Of a stretch of 64,000 bases of DNA, positions 1 through 9,947 are shown piece after piece. Position 1 is the stretch's first letter, and every line of letters starts with the position of its first letter. Both the position numbers and the translations under genes were made by a program. Below the pieces are notes generated by a model that was given only the letters and a program-made list of their open reading frames with translations, did not search any database and had not been told where the DNA came from. The DNA is from Labia minor (Eukaryota > Arthropoda > Insecta > Dermaptera > Spongiphoridae), in the NCBI GenBank assembly GCA_963082975.1, contig OY720344.1:8171580-8235579 (forward strand). Reading direction: 5' to 3'.

Positions 1-370
1 TATATCGACTATTCGAATATAATTGAAACTCTTTCTCTCCCTCTATTTTAAATTTTAAAAAAGGGAGTGTTAAGACATTATTTTGCCTTATGTAACATGG
101 ATAGTTAAATGAATTGGGCTCCCTACCTCCCTGAGAAATTTCCACTAAAAATGTTTATAATATTTTATTTTAGTTTATTAAATCAAACTATTATTTTTTA
201 TTTCAATATTTTTAATGTTAATACAATAATTTTTATTTTATAATCTTTAAAATAATTTAATTATTTTAAAAAACGGCGGTGTTCAATTACAATTTTTTTA
301 CTCTCTACTGACTGTTCATTTCATAACTGAAAATAGTGTCGAATAGAAATAGACGATATTACTTGGATTA
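1..370. other. Unassigned AT-rich DNA
   Basis: I see no open frame with family motifs, no RNA-like fold and no paired repeat ends here. It is AT-rich sequence leading into the dispersed repeat that starts near 371. Confidence 0.5.
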
Positions 371-629
371 ATCTTATTATGCTAGCTAAAATTGTTTGTT
401 TGTATTATTGAGGTCCCCAGTTCAATTCATTTTAATCAGATTGATGCAATGATGCAACATTTAATAATTGTAATAAATAATTAAAGAATTATATATTAAT
501 ATTTTTTAAAGGGTCGAGCGACAGCTCGGTATCCCAGGTATTAATATTACCAGCCAAACCCAATAATAATGAATCATTTTTTTTAACTTAAGTACCGAGC
601 CGAGGCTCGGGGTCCCGGTACTATATACT
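371..629 (+). repeat. Dispersed repeat family R3, copy 1 (hairpin end)
   Basis: This segment is closely matched by 19925-20155, and in pieces by 18558-19165. It contains two GC-rich marks in otherwise AT-rich DNA: a CGAGCGACAGCTCGGTATCC motif near 515, and at 592-621 a hairpin with CCGAG and CTCGG arms inside a larger GTACC...GGTAC palindrome. A variant of the hairpin, ACCGAGCCGCGGCTCGGT, occurs near 31850. A terminal hairpin on a non-coding repeat suggests a rolling-circle (Helitron/Helentron-like) 3' end, but I could not place the other end. Confidence 0.55.
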
Positions 630-679
630 AATTGAATATTTAGTATATAATATTTTATAATATTTACCGGAGTATAATA

Positions 680-935
680 AATTGATAACGTCATTTAATT
701 CTCCTATATATCGAATCGAATATAAAGATAAATCTTCTACTAAACATTGTGTAAAAAAAATCAAATATGAATATAATATGAATATTTTTAATTTTATTTT
801 AAGAATAGATATATATATCTCACAGGCGGTGGTTGTGACGTCATCCATATATAAATTTAAATTAAGAAAAACTAATGAAGATGTATTTTTTCAGAGATGT
901 GATCAATAAAACTCAATTTTTCTTTATAAATACTA
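680..935 (+). repeat. Fragment related to HINE family 2
   Basis: The stretch shares the ordered words TGACGTCAT, a run like AATTAAGAAAAACTAATGAAG, and a TTTTTCTTTATAAATACTAT tail with the family-2 copies near 15600, 41450, 45070 and 59130, and, reverse complemented, with 18611-18786. No end structure is visible here, so it is a truncated or diverged relative. The open frames across it are shadows of the repeat. Confidence 0.4.
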
Positions 936-939
936 TATC

Positions 940-1190
940 TATATACTAGCCTTTTGAACGCCCGCCGGCCCGTTGAAAAAGTTGGCTCTTATTTTGATTT
1001 TTCGTTCAATGTCTCTTAAAAAAAAGATAAATTTTTTTTATTAGTGTTTTCGAAATATGGTCCTCCGGCCAGGAAGACATTTTGAAAATTTCATTTTGGC
1101 CCGAGCTTAAAAGTATTTGCCCACCCCTGAACTAATGAAAAGTACTAAGCCCGTGTAAACTAGGCTTAAAGGTAACTTAATACTGAACAG
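940..1190 (-). mobile_element. hAT-like terminus (degenerate)
   Basis: On the minus strand, beginning at 1129, the sequence reads CAGGGGTGGGCAAATAC, which has the CAG(G/T)GG start typical of hAT inverted ends. The same end, CAGGAGTGGGCAAATAC, occurs in the other orientation at 25394. The roughly 50 bp outside the end also match between the two loci, so the insertion happened inside an older repeat or the whole unit was copied. No second end or target duplication is visible. Confidence 0.4.
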
Positions 1191-1451
1191 TGAACAAAAA
1201 AATAAAATCATATTTCTGTGCTCAAGAAATGACGAGACGACAATGGCTGTCAGATTCTGTGCCTTTACATTCCAAGATGCTATATAAAGCAACTTTTTAG
1301 AATATACTTTACTTTACTTATTACTTTTTAATTACTAAACATACATATATCAAGAATGTTATCGCTTCATATAAGATAAAAGTTAATTGACCCTAATCTT
1401 ATTAAGCAATATATCATATATATATTTATATCACATAATTTTACTACTAGA
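1191..1451. other. Unassigned AT-rich DNA
   Basis: Nothing supportable is seen between the hAT-like terminus and the target duplication of the hAT element at 1460. Confidence 0.4.
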
Positions 1452-1919
1452 ACTCTATACAGTGGCGCAACCAGGGGGTGTTTTGGGGGTTAACCCCCCC
1501 CCCCCCAGGAGAGAGAAATATAAATTGCTGTATATTATGTACAATATTACAAATAGAAAAGAAAAAATATAATCCTTCTTTTTATTTGAAAAAAAAAATT
1601 AATTCCTAAAGTAAAACTTACTGTATAATAAGTAAGTTTATTTTATTTTAAAAAAATTTTAACAAAAATTGCTTATTTTTTCGTACAGAATTAAATATAA
1701 GAAATAAAAAATGATTTTATTATTTCTCCTAAATAATAAAAAACAAAAGACTTTAATATGATTACTAGATGATTGTGAAATTTTCCAATTTGACTGTTAT
1801 TTAAATATAAAATAAATAAAAATACTACTCAAATTCTAAATATTTTTTATTAATAAAACATTAATTACTAAATTCATAAAAATTATGAAGGGAAGACTAA
1901 TTTTTTCAAAATGGAAACG

Positions 1920-2990
1920 GGTAAAAATCCCTAAAACCGAAAATCCCCAAAAGCGAAAATCCCTAAAAGAAAAAATCACTAAAAACAATTTTTTTCATTT
2001 TTGTATTAATTTTAATTGTGATTCAGAAAATTAAATCACAAGGTGAGCATGACACCCAGTTGCCTGAGACATGACCTCCCAAGGAGGTAATCGGGCCTGG
2101 ACCGAAAGTAGGGAAAAATAGGTCAAAAAATACATACATAGGGCCCACACACGTGATTTTTCCAAAAAAATAGAGGTGTCAAATTCGTATGTAAAATAAA
2201 GGGAATTTACTCAAATTCCGTTTATTAGCATACGTTTTAATAGCTTAATGATTCCAAATACAAGATACACCATTTGCACCGTATATTTCACCAGGGAATA
2301 TATAACGCAATTTGTGAAATTTACTATCATCAGAGGTTGTCTTTTTCATTTTGCTCAATGCATTTATAGAAACATCAAATCAATGCCAGAAGTTTTGAAG
2401 CTCTATAATGATATACGTAGATAATCCTGACAACTCCACTCATTTACGAACTCTTGCAGCTTTGGTTTTGGTACCACCATCAAAAGTCATTGTAGCCTTC
2501 CAAGCATTAGCTGGACGACCAACTTCGAGCGCACTTGGCTAGGTGAACAATTTTTGGCTGGCTTTTATGACCACGATTCGACATTGAAACATTGGAACAT
2601 CTACGATGCCACTTTGATGGGTTTGCCTCGAACAAACAATGCATTGGAAGGTTACAACAATGCGTTCACGCTTAGGAGGTTACAAGACATCAGTATGGGA
2701 CCTGATTAAGCAAATCCATATTGAGCATAACCTTATCTCTTTGGAAATCTGTGGTGATGTTCGTGGTAAGAAGCCTGATCCACCAAGGAAACGATTCAGC
2801 GACTCGCATGATGAGCTTCTGACCATAATGAAGACAAACCATGAAAAATGGGACGCTAAAAAACCACCTCATTCAAGTCTCTTCGGTTATTCATTATTAA
2901 ATAAGAAAAAAAAATAGGGAAATTTTTTATTTAGGGATTTATTCTTTTAGGGATATTTGCATTTAGGGATTTTTTCTTAGGGATTTTTAC
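1920..2990. mobile_element. MULE-like transposon nested in the hAT element
   Basis: The left side (1920-1990) holds four imperfect repeats of an AAAATCCCTAAAA-type word. The right side (2915-2992) holds the reverse complement, TTTAGGGATTT, four times. Tandemly repeated inverted ends of this kind are seen in some Mutator-like elements. Between them lies the transposase remnant at about 2500-2915. The whole unit is about 1.07 kb, far shorter than an autonomous MULE, so it is an internally deleted copy. I found no clear 9-bp target duplication. Confidence 0.6.
2500..2915 (+). pseudogene. MULE-type transposase C-terminal fragment
   Basis: Two plus-strand frames read through a MULE transposase C-terminus as found in insect FLYWCH-associated MULEs. 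The first contains LPRTNNALEGYNNAF (about 2620-2665), matching the family motif PRTNN.hEGhHnAF. The second, at 2690-2872, contains SVWDLIKQIHIEHNL followed by a basic stretch rich in K, R and P. The change of frame between them, the missing catalytic N-terminal part and the lack of a start show a dead fragment. Its place between the TTTAGGGA-type inverted ends supports ownership by that element. Confidence 0.65.
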
Positions 2991-3677
2991 ATTATTTCTT
3001 TCAAAATATCCTGCCACTACGGGCGGACGAAAAGCTTTCAAAATTTTAAAGTAGTTTTTATAAATAACTCCTTTATTATTAATTAAGTTTAGGTAAAAAT
3101 GAATATAATGAAACTTTTAGTAAATTCGATTTCCTATAAATTTAATACGATAGTATGATAATTCTCATAAAAATCGGTATTTATTGAGAAAATCAATAAA
3201 ATGTGCTTTGACACCTCTTTAAACTACCCTTACTTTTGGTCCGATCTTGTCCAAAAACAATCCAATCCCAGCCCATCATTCCAAAAAAAAAACATCTAAA
3301 TATCAAATTTCAAGACAATATCTCATTTTGTTTAGACGTAATCTCGGTAACGAGCCGGTTCAAAAATTTTTTTTTGCAGTTTTGAATTCAGAACCGTCTG
3401 AAAAGTGGAAATCTCGAAAAATCCCGGAGTAAAAATTTTCAAAATTTTCCGACCATCGTATAAGCTAAGCTAGTGAATACGAGTAAATAAAATACAAAAT
3501 TAAATTTTTTTGCCAGATCAGTGTTTCATTTACAAAACTTTTTTAAATATTTAATATAAAAAAAAAATCTTAATGAAAATTTGTCTTTGAAAGAGCTCGG
3601 GGGGGGGGGGGCACCATAAGAAGGTGGAGCTGCTAGTCAAACCCCCCCCCCAGGATCAAATCCTGGTTGCGCCACTG

Positions 3678-3925
3678 ACTCTATACATTCTTTAAATGCT
3701 TCATCCAAAATTATGTATTTTAAGGAAAATCAATTATTTAATTCATTTCTTTATTTGGGGTAAAGGATACTTTTATGATTTTGCCAGATGAAAAAGATTC
3801 TAATGAAAAACAAAAGAAAAAAAAATTACAGAAAGAAGAAACTGATAAAATAAATGTGAATTTTAAAATGGAAGAATTAGAGATTCTTAAAAAAAGGTAA
3901 AAAATCACAAAAGTCCAGACTGTTT
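3678..3925. other. Unassigned AT-rich DNA
   Basis: Short AT-rich spacer between the hAT target duplication and the LINE remnant. No feature seen. Confidence 0.4.
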
Positions 3926-3929
3926 TATT

Positions 3930-4510
3930 AATTTTTTTTTATTTAATACTTTCATATAAAAGTACGACTTGAACATAATTATTTTTTTTTTTATTTGACA
4001 TCCATATACAAGGCAATAATACATGGTTTACAATCATACAAAGATTAATAAATGGGGAGGGAAGGTAAAAGGAAAATAAAGAGGAGGTTAAGGAAAGTGA
4101 ATCATTGGAAGTTTTGGGTAGGAAAATAGTCAAGGAGGAAGAAGGGAATGTCACTGAATTATTGAACTGAAGGTTAATCCCAGTAAGGGCACCATCGCCG
4201 GGTCTATTTTTTAATGTCTCTTGTCAAGTCATGTGGTTTGAGTCTTTTGAGTCGTCTCAATTGTCCTTGAGTGAGTAATAGATGTCGGGCTTTGGGATTA
4301 GGGTGTTTATATAAGGAGTCTGTCTTTGTAGCGAAGGCTGTAATTTTTAATTTCCATATCTACTGTATCTATTCCGAGAACCCTATGAATCAGACTGTTA
4401 AGGACATACCAAGGAGCACCGACTATTAGTCTAAGAATTTTGTTTTGAAACCGCTGAATTTGGTCTCTATTGGATTTGCTAGCGGTTCCCACAACTAGAG
4501 GGTTATCCCT
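3930..4510 (-). mobile_element. Jockey-type LINE, 5'-truncated 3' end
   Basis: Read on the minus strand, 4492-4307 encodes GTASKSNRDQIQRFQNKILR, then APWYVLNSLIHRVLGI, the conserved tail of Jockey-clade reverse transcriptase ORF2 (family pattern W.TAS.SNI..IQ.FQNK.LR.I..APWYV.N..IH.DL.I). The next frame continues with HPNPKARHLLLTQGQLRRLKRLK and ends near 4165. The minus strand then runs through a 3' UTR to about 3930. Everything upstream of the C-terminal domain is missing, as usual for LINE insertions that stop early. At least one frame change is present. Confidence 0.7.
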
Positions 4511-5003
4511 GGAAATTATAAAAGATACTAAATTTGTTGTGAAAATTGTAAAAGTTTTACGAAAAAGTTAAATAAATGTTGATTTTGCCAAAATATAAAA
4601 TAAATTTAATTCCAAAATAAAAAAAACAAAATTCAGTAAGATATAATATATAATCATTAAAATATAACATAAACATAATTATTTTCTTTTACTTGTTTGG
4701 AAAATAACATTTTAGAAACTAGAGGCAATCAAACTGAGATCCTTCATATTAGAGGAGTAACGATTAGTTATTCCTTTTTGAAGTGAAACTTCTTTAGCGG
4801 CGTCCTGACATTTGGTTGAGAATGGAGAGTGAATTGAAAAATTGAAATTTCGTAACGCAAGAGAGAAAGAAGATATAGGTATAACGAGTGAGAATGAGAT
4901 AGCCTCTATCTGCGTCTCCCTTTTGTGCTGTCTTTCGTTCTAATCCCCACTCTAGGTCCAAAGTCCATGACGCGCATGCGCGCTAGTTAAGTCATATATA
5001 ATT

Positions 5004-5620
5004 AGCTGGAGTGTCTCCACTCGACTATCTCGCAATTTGAATTGGATTAAATAACATAATATATTATATTTAAATTAAATTTAATTAATTATAAATTATA
5101 AATAATAAATATTAAACCAGCGCATGTTTGGCTTTTTGTTGATGGCACCACGTTACGTGTTGGCGCGTGAGATTTGCAGTGTTAAAAAATTAATTCTGGT
5201 AATTTTAGCGAATCAATCAAGCTGAAATTCTATATATAGCAGTTTTATACAATTATTAATCATGTGAAAAATTATCAAACATATATCTTTATTTTTACGG
5301 TCACTTTAGAGGAAAAAAAATCAAAACGTTGTAGGTAATGACCCTCTTCCGGTTGACCTACATTTCTCAAAAGTTGATAGAAAACTATGAATTTTGAATA
5401 ATGTCCATGTACCAAATTTCATCATTCTAGCTCAAACCGTTTTTGCGTAATCTTGCCTACATACATACACACACACACACACATACACACAAACACACAC
5501 ATACAGACATTTTTCTCAACCTTAGTGAAAATGATTCAGGAACCTTCAAAACGTATAAAAACATCAAAATCTCAACATCGAAAATTTTCGTGATCGCAAT
5601 ACTATCTCTGGCGAGATAGT
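5004..5620 (-). mobile_element. HINE family 1 (H1), full-length copy a
   Basis: Strand is set so that the subterminal repeat next to the T-run is 5'. On the minus strand the copy begins TTTTTACTATCTCGCC at 5625, passes through a (TG)n microsatellite near 5470-5500 and ends with GCGAGATAGTCGAGTGGAGA then CACTCCAGCT at 5004. The 10-11 bp subterminal repeats ACTATCTCGCC and GGCGAGATAGT, the microsatellite core and the terminal stem (TGGAG, loop ACA, CTCCA) recur in about ten other copies in this window. It carries no gene; the apparent VCVCVC open frames are the TG repeat. It lies inside the H5 element. Confidence 0.75.
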
Positions 5621-5723
5621 AAAAATTGATATTTATATATATATATATATATATATATCGTGAAATAATTAAAATTCTCAAGTCAAATATACAGCGTGCA
5701 CGCATACCGACGCATGTAATTGT

Positions 5724-6293
5724 GTGTGTGAACATGGTCGGCGATTCACACGCCAACACATAAAGTTATGTGCGTCGATGACCATTCACGTTATTTATCC
5801 GAATCTCAACATTACTTTAACACTACTAAATCAATTTAAAATTATTATTGCATTTAAAACTGCTTTTCTCTACTCCACAGATTTCACTATGCCGAAAAAA
5901 AATAACGACCAAAATTTAGACGATATTATTTATTTCATACACCGTTCACTACTGGTTTATAGCCACACAGGTGCTAATGCACTTGAACGAGGCGAAGATA
6001 AAATCCCTCTAATTCTCGGGGGAGATTTTAATGTAAATTTTGGATCTGATGATTCGTTGCCGTTGATCAACTTTCTTCGAGAAACATTTGGACTGCTTAT
6101 AAATAACGATCCCAAGGAATCAACAACAAAATCTGGAACTACAATAGATGCTGTTTTTACACGTTATATAGAAAATATCGAATCACGAACATATATATCT
6201 TATTTTAGTTATCACAAGCCATTAATATCAGTATTACCAATTGAATCACCAACCGACAATAGTACAGGCAATGTAGATATGATGATAGAGTAG
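5724..6293 (+). CDS. Endonuclease/exonuclease/phosphatase-type protein fragment, probably Helentron EN domain
   Basis: A 189-codon open frame; the recognisable part begins near codon 65 (DIIYFIHRSLLVYSH). It contains PLILGGDFNVNF, the GDFN motif of the AP-endonuclease-like fold, followed by STTKSGTTIDAVFTRY, with the conserved Asp of this fold, and YFSYHKPL, in the position of the SDHkP motif that ends the active site. The N-terminal catalytic Glu region is missing and the first 60 residues look like non-coding sequence read through, so the ATG at 5724 is arbitrary. The same motif set occurs in the C-terminal EN domain of Helentron Rep-Hel-EN proteins and in LINE endonucleases; the surrounding Helentron-like ends favour the former. 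It ends at TAG 6291-6293, about 140 bp from the stem-loop end. Confidence 0.6.
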   Translation: MCEHGRRFTRQHIKLCASMTIHVIYPNLNITLTLLNQFKIIIAFKTAFLYSTDFTMPKKNNDQNLDDIIYFIHRSLLVYSHTGANALERGEDKIPLILGGDFNVNFGSDDSLPLINFLRETFGLLINNDPKESTTKSGTTIDAVFTRYIENIESRTYISYFSYHKPLISVLPIESPTDNSTGNVDMMIE

Positions 6294-6485
6294 ATAATAA
6301 TAATAATAAAGCGAATATTTGTTACGAAAATTTTATACTGTTATATGTCTTTCGAAATGATCCCTTTCTTTTTCTCTATTTCTCTCTCACTCACACTCTC
6401 AACTAAAATTTATCTTATTCTCTAGATTGTAAGAAGTTTCACTTCCGCCACGTGTACGATGCTGCACATTTTGCTTTTTTATTTT

Positions 6486-7140
6486 TTTTTCTTTCTTTGT
6501 GGTTTTTTTGCTTTATTTTCGATTTATTTTTTTTTTGGCATTTTTTTTGTATTTTGTTTTTCTTATTTTGGTTTTTCTTTACTGTATATATCTAAAAAGA
6601 TGGAAAACTGAAACTCTGAGTCTGTGATTATGTGTGTCCTCAATTAAAGACATTTATGATCGTTGATTACAGAGTGTTAGTTATTATGTAAATATGTAAA
6701 TATGTTTTGCTTTTTTTTGTTTTTGTTTGCTTTTTGGATGTTTTTGTCACCACCCAAAAAGGTGGACTGAAATAACATACAGAATGATTGTATATATATT
6801 TCTTGAATAAATAAATAATAATATTTATTTATTTATCAAAAAATATAATTATGTCTTTACCTTACTCGCTCTCAACGACAGCTGATTTATATTAATTCAA
6901 GTTAAGGGGCAGGTTAATTTGAAGGGTGTAAGGAAAATTACTTCCTTTCCAAATGGTCAATTGCAATAGTGTAATTTATTTTTGTTATTCAAGAACTATT
7001 TTATATAGAACCATTACCAAGGTGTCAGGTATGGCAATTAAAACAGACCCAAGCTTGTGAAATCGAATTTTAAGTCTAAAAGTTGATTGACAGTTATAAC
7101 TTATGCCAATTTCTATTACACGTGCAGATATATAACTATA
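6486..7140. other. Unassigned T-rich and AT-rich DNA
   Basis: T-rich tract (6470-6600, 6710-6740) followed by an AATAAATAAATAA tail near 6805-6835 that could be the 3' tail of an old retroposon. No coding similarity was found. Confidence 0.4.
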
Positions 7141-9521
7141 CTAGCTGCTCAGAGCGCCTTCGGCGCTCTTAACACCTTGACGGGGGCTCCGCCCCTGTAC
7201 CCCCGAGTGGTACATAGTATTTGGTTGAAAGTAGTAAAAGGTTTTCGTCCATTTTGTTTCAATCCGTATATTACATAAAACATTCATTTCTTTTTGTGTT
7301 CTTATTCAAAATCTATTTTAATTTAATCAGTAAATTAATTATATATATTATTATTTAATATGGTATATCTATCTATCTATGTGGCTCAAAGATACTCGAA
7401 AGTTCTTGGCCGTCATTGGTTTTCCAAGCGGACGTTTTCCAATCGGTCTCCCCACCAATATCTTTTTCCTCTCCCATTCTAGCCACGTGCCCTGCCTATC
7501 GCAGCCTTTTCCCTTTTATAACCCTAACTATTTCTGAAGATGCAGAGAGGCCATGCAATTTCTTGTTATGCAGTCTTCCCCATTCCCCGGTGACCTCATC
7601 TTTCTTTGGCCAATAAATGCAGGGAAGAATCCTATTCTCAAATACTCTGAATCTACTCTCATCTCCCAGGGTCATAGTCCATGCCTCCCACCCATATAAT
7701 GCAACAGACAAAATAATTTTTTTATATATTCCCTTTGATAATAATTTTGAAGAGATAAGCCTCTTTATTGCAAGATAACAGGCGTTTCCCGATTGCAACA
7801 CCGATTTAAATTCTTCTCAAATATTATTATCCTTCGTGATTACATTCAATTTTTCTACATATTCAAATTCTACATTTTGTATGTTAATACTGCTCCTGTT
7901 TGTTTCTAAATATATTTATTTATCATTATTCATTTCAAACCTCATCTCTTTTCCTAACTCGATTAATTTTTCCTCGCTATCTGCAATTGCAATTTCCTAA
8001 TCTCCTATTATATTTAAGTCGTCTGGGTAACCTAACATTTTACAATTGATTTCTTCATCTTATTCTTTCTTTACTACCTTCAAGACAAATTTGAAGATCA
8101 AAATTTGAAAAAGTTTATGCTCATCTATATTGAGTCATGTGTATGTTTTACTAAAGTCTACAAATAATTAGTGAACAGAAATATTGAATTCGCGGTTTTT
8201 TTCCTATTATCTGTCATAATTTAAATATCTTAATTAATGTTGATCGATTTGGCCTGAACCCGCAATGATATCTCCTAATATTTCCTCCGCCTATGGTTCT
8301 TAAGTATTTTCTATGTTATAATAGTGAAATAGAGTATAATATTTCTTGATCATTACATTTTGATATTTTATTTTCATTGCTAGATTATTATTGAATATTT
8401 TTAATTATAATGAAACTTGAGAAAATGCAAAAATAGAGACTTGAGACAATATATAAAAATTAACGGTATAAAAGTATTGATTGAAACTAAAGATAAATTA
8501 CCAATATATACATTCATTAATAGTATTAATTTAAATTAATTGATTTATTTGTTTTTTTTTATTATTAAGTTCAATTATTAATTTTTTTAGATCATAGTTA
8601 TTTTCCTCCCTTAAAAGAAACTTATCTAATTCTATGGTGCTAGGGGATTTGAAAATTATTAGTCGCAATATGAAGATTTCGCTTACAGTTTCTGTCATGT
8701 CCGACCTCCGTCCAACAGTTATTTCCCTCAAGTTTCTTGCTTCGCTTAATCATGTGATCTATATATTTAATTTTTTTTGATTCATTGTAATAAGATTTAA
8801 ACAAATAAAAATTTTCACTTTGTTAATTTATATAAATTTCAATTTACACTGATTGTGAGTGATACGCTTTGCCAATACTCTGAATAATTTGTGTATAGAA
8901 ATATTGAATGTCTTAGCGAGATTTTTTAACCTTTCACTTTCAAATAGAAAAGAAGAAATATTCCAATATATAGAAAGAATAAATAAAAATTAAGTTAATA
9001 TAAATATGATCTAAATATTTTATTAAATTAATTAAAATGGGAACTTTTAGAATAAATGATTTAATTGAATTGATATTTAAATATTAGAATTTAAAATAAA
9101 AAGTGAAATATTATAATAATTCTTTTATTGGGAATCGCTATGAAAATTCATTGTTTAAAATGATTCCGCTAGAGCCAGTGGGCCACGCCAGGCTCTTGAA
9201 TGAACAACACGGAGAATTATATAAACTTTAAAAAATTAATTTCTGCGGTAATTGTTGACATATAAATAAAATTTATAGCCTATGTTACTCTAGGTTTATA
9301 TAAGAATATTGTGATGTAATTTCAAAGAAATCGGTTCAGCCAATTCTGAGTCTATAAAATAGTAATTTTCCGGACAGACAGACAGACAGACCGACAGACA
9401 GACAGACATGAAAAATTCTAAAGTCACTTTTGGATTCTAGAGGTCATGAAACGGGAAGATATGCAAAAATTTTTAAATTCTGAGCAATGTGCAGACAAAA
9501 ACCTTTTTTTATATATATAGA
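7141..9521 (-). mobile_element. Non-autonomous Helitron with canonical ends
   Basis: On the minus strand the element starts TCTATATATATAA (from 9521) directly after an A, and ends with the hairpin GAGCGCCGAAGGCGCTC, TGAGCAG and CTAG (7144-7141) directly before a T. TC at the 5' end, a GC-rich hairpin about 10 bp before CTRR, and insertion between A and T define Helitrons. Just inside the 5' end are a GACA-type microsatellite (9375-9410) and a CAATTCTGAGTC/CGGTTCAGCC region common in insect Helitrons. A second copy of the 3' end lies at 16575-16781. The interior is taken up by a LINE remnant and I see no Rep/helicase. Confidence 0.8.
7366..8330 (-). mobile_element. LINE (non-LTR) reverse transcriptase remnant inside the Helitron
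   Basis: Minus-strand frames give, in order, LFVDFSKTYT (palm start), LGYPDDLNIIGD (catalytic box; the usual YADD reads YPDD), ETNRSSINIQNVEFEYVEKL, then the open frame 7801-7496 with YGWEAWTMTLGDESRFRVFE and NRILPCIYWPKKDEVTGEW, and finally RWAGHVARMGEE-like sequence. The copy ends in (CTAT)n at 7366-7380, the complement of a GATA-type LINE tail. It has many frame changes. The Helitron sequence resumes on either side, so the LINE inserted into it. Related tails lie at 17878, 37930 and 51235. The clade (I, LOA or relatives) is uncertain. Confidence 0.7.
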
Positions 9522-9947
9522 TATAAGATATATATACAAAAAAATTTAAATACAAAATAATTTGGCAATGGCAACTGCCTTCTGCCAGAGTTCACTTTAA
9601 AAAAACAAAAAATAGAAAAATTATAAAGAAAAATTAAAGGGAGAGAAAGAAAGAAAAGGAAAAAAAAATTATAACAAAAGACAAATGGATGTACACTTGT
9701 ATTTTATATTTATTACGATTATTTCAGTTAATAAATAAAGATTTCGGTATCGGCATCATAATAATAATAATTTGTTTTTTTTCCCGGGAAACGGGAAATA
9801 AAAATCGAAGGATTTTCCCGGGAATTCCATAGGACCAAATGGGTTTTAGGATCATATTGTAGATAAGAAGTTTATTGTCAATCGTTGAGATTTTTGTCGG
9901 AGCAGCCAGTATAATTTGTTAAGTTTAAGTCTCAGTTGTTCCTTTTT
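9522..9947. other. Unassigned AT-rich DNA
   Basis: No gene or paired ends were seen. There is a short GC patch near 9780-9840 with CCCGGGAA and TTTCCCGGGAA repeats, which might be a diverged repeat end. Confidence 0.4.

Larger units (their letters stand above)
1460..3677. mobile_element. Non-autonomous hAT transposon with perfect ends
   Basis: The element starts with CAGTGGCGCAACCAGG at 1460 and ends with the exact reverse complement, CCTGGTTGCGCCACTG, at 3677. It is flanked on both sides by the 8-bp direct repeat ACTCTATA (1452-1459 and 3678-3685). A CAGTG terminus with an 8-bp target duplication is the hAT superfamily signature. C-runs and G-runs lie just inside the ends. The interior has no hAT transposase; instead it holds a separate MULE-like element (about 1920-2990). 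The matching duplication suggests that the outer element is fairly young or well preserved. Confidence 0.85.
4776..6485 (+). mobile_element. Helentron-like element with endonuclease frame (family H5)
   Basis: The left edge reads TTTTTGAAGTGAAACTTCTT (4776-4795) followed by TAGCGGCG. The right edge holds the inverted counterpart GAAGTTTCACTTCC (6434-6447), followed by a weak stem with CGTG and CAC arms. A shorter relative at 19276-19800 has the same pair of subterminal repeats and a clearer terminal stem (CAGT...ACTG). Subterminal inverted repeats plus a 3' stem-loop are the layout of Helentrons (Helitron2). The only coding part left is an endonuclease-type frame at 5724-6293 near the stem-loop end, where Helentron proteins carry it. 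Rep and helicase domains are absent, and a HINE element is inserted at 5004-5620. Confidence 0.55.

Noticed and set aside
5457-5759. Open frames rich in VCVCVC near TG/AC tracts (also 39517-39744, 49291-49536)
   Set aside because: They are translations of the microsatellite and core of HINE family 1, repeated with the element.
5724-5910. N-terminal 60 codons of the endonuclease frame as genuine protein
   Set aside because: No similarity to the EN fold and composition like non-coding DNA; the frame is probably open by chance upstream of the domain.
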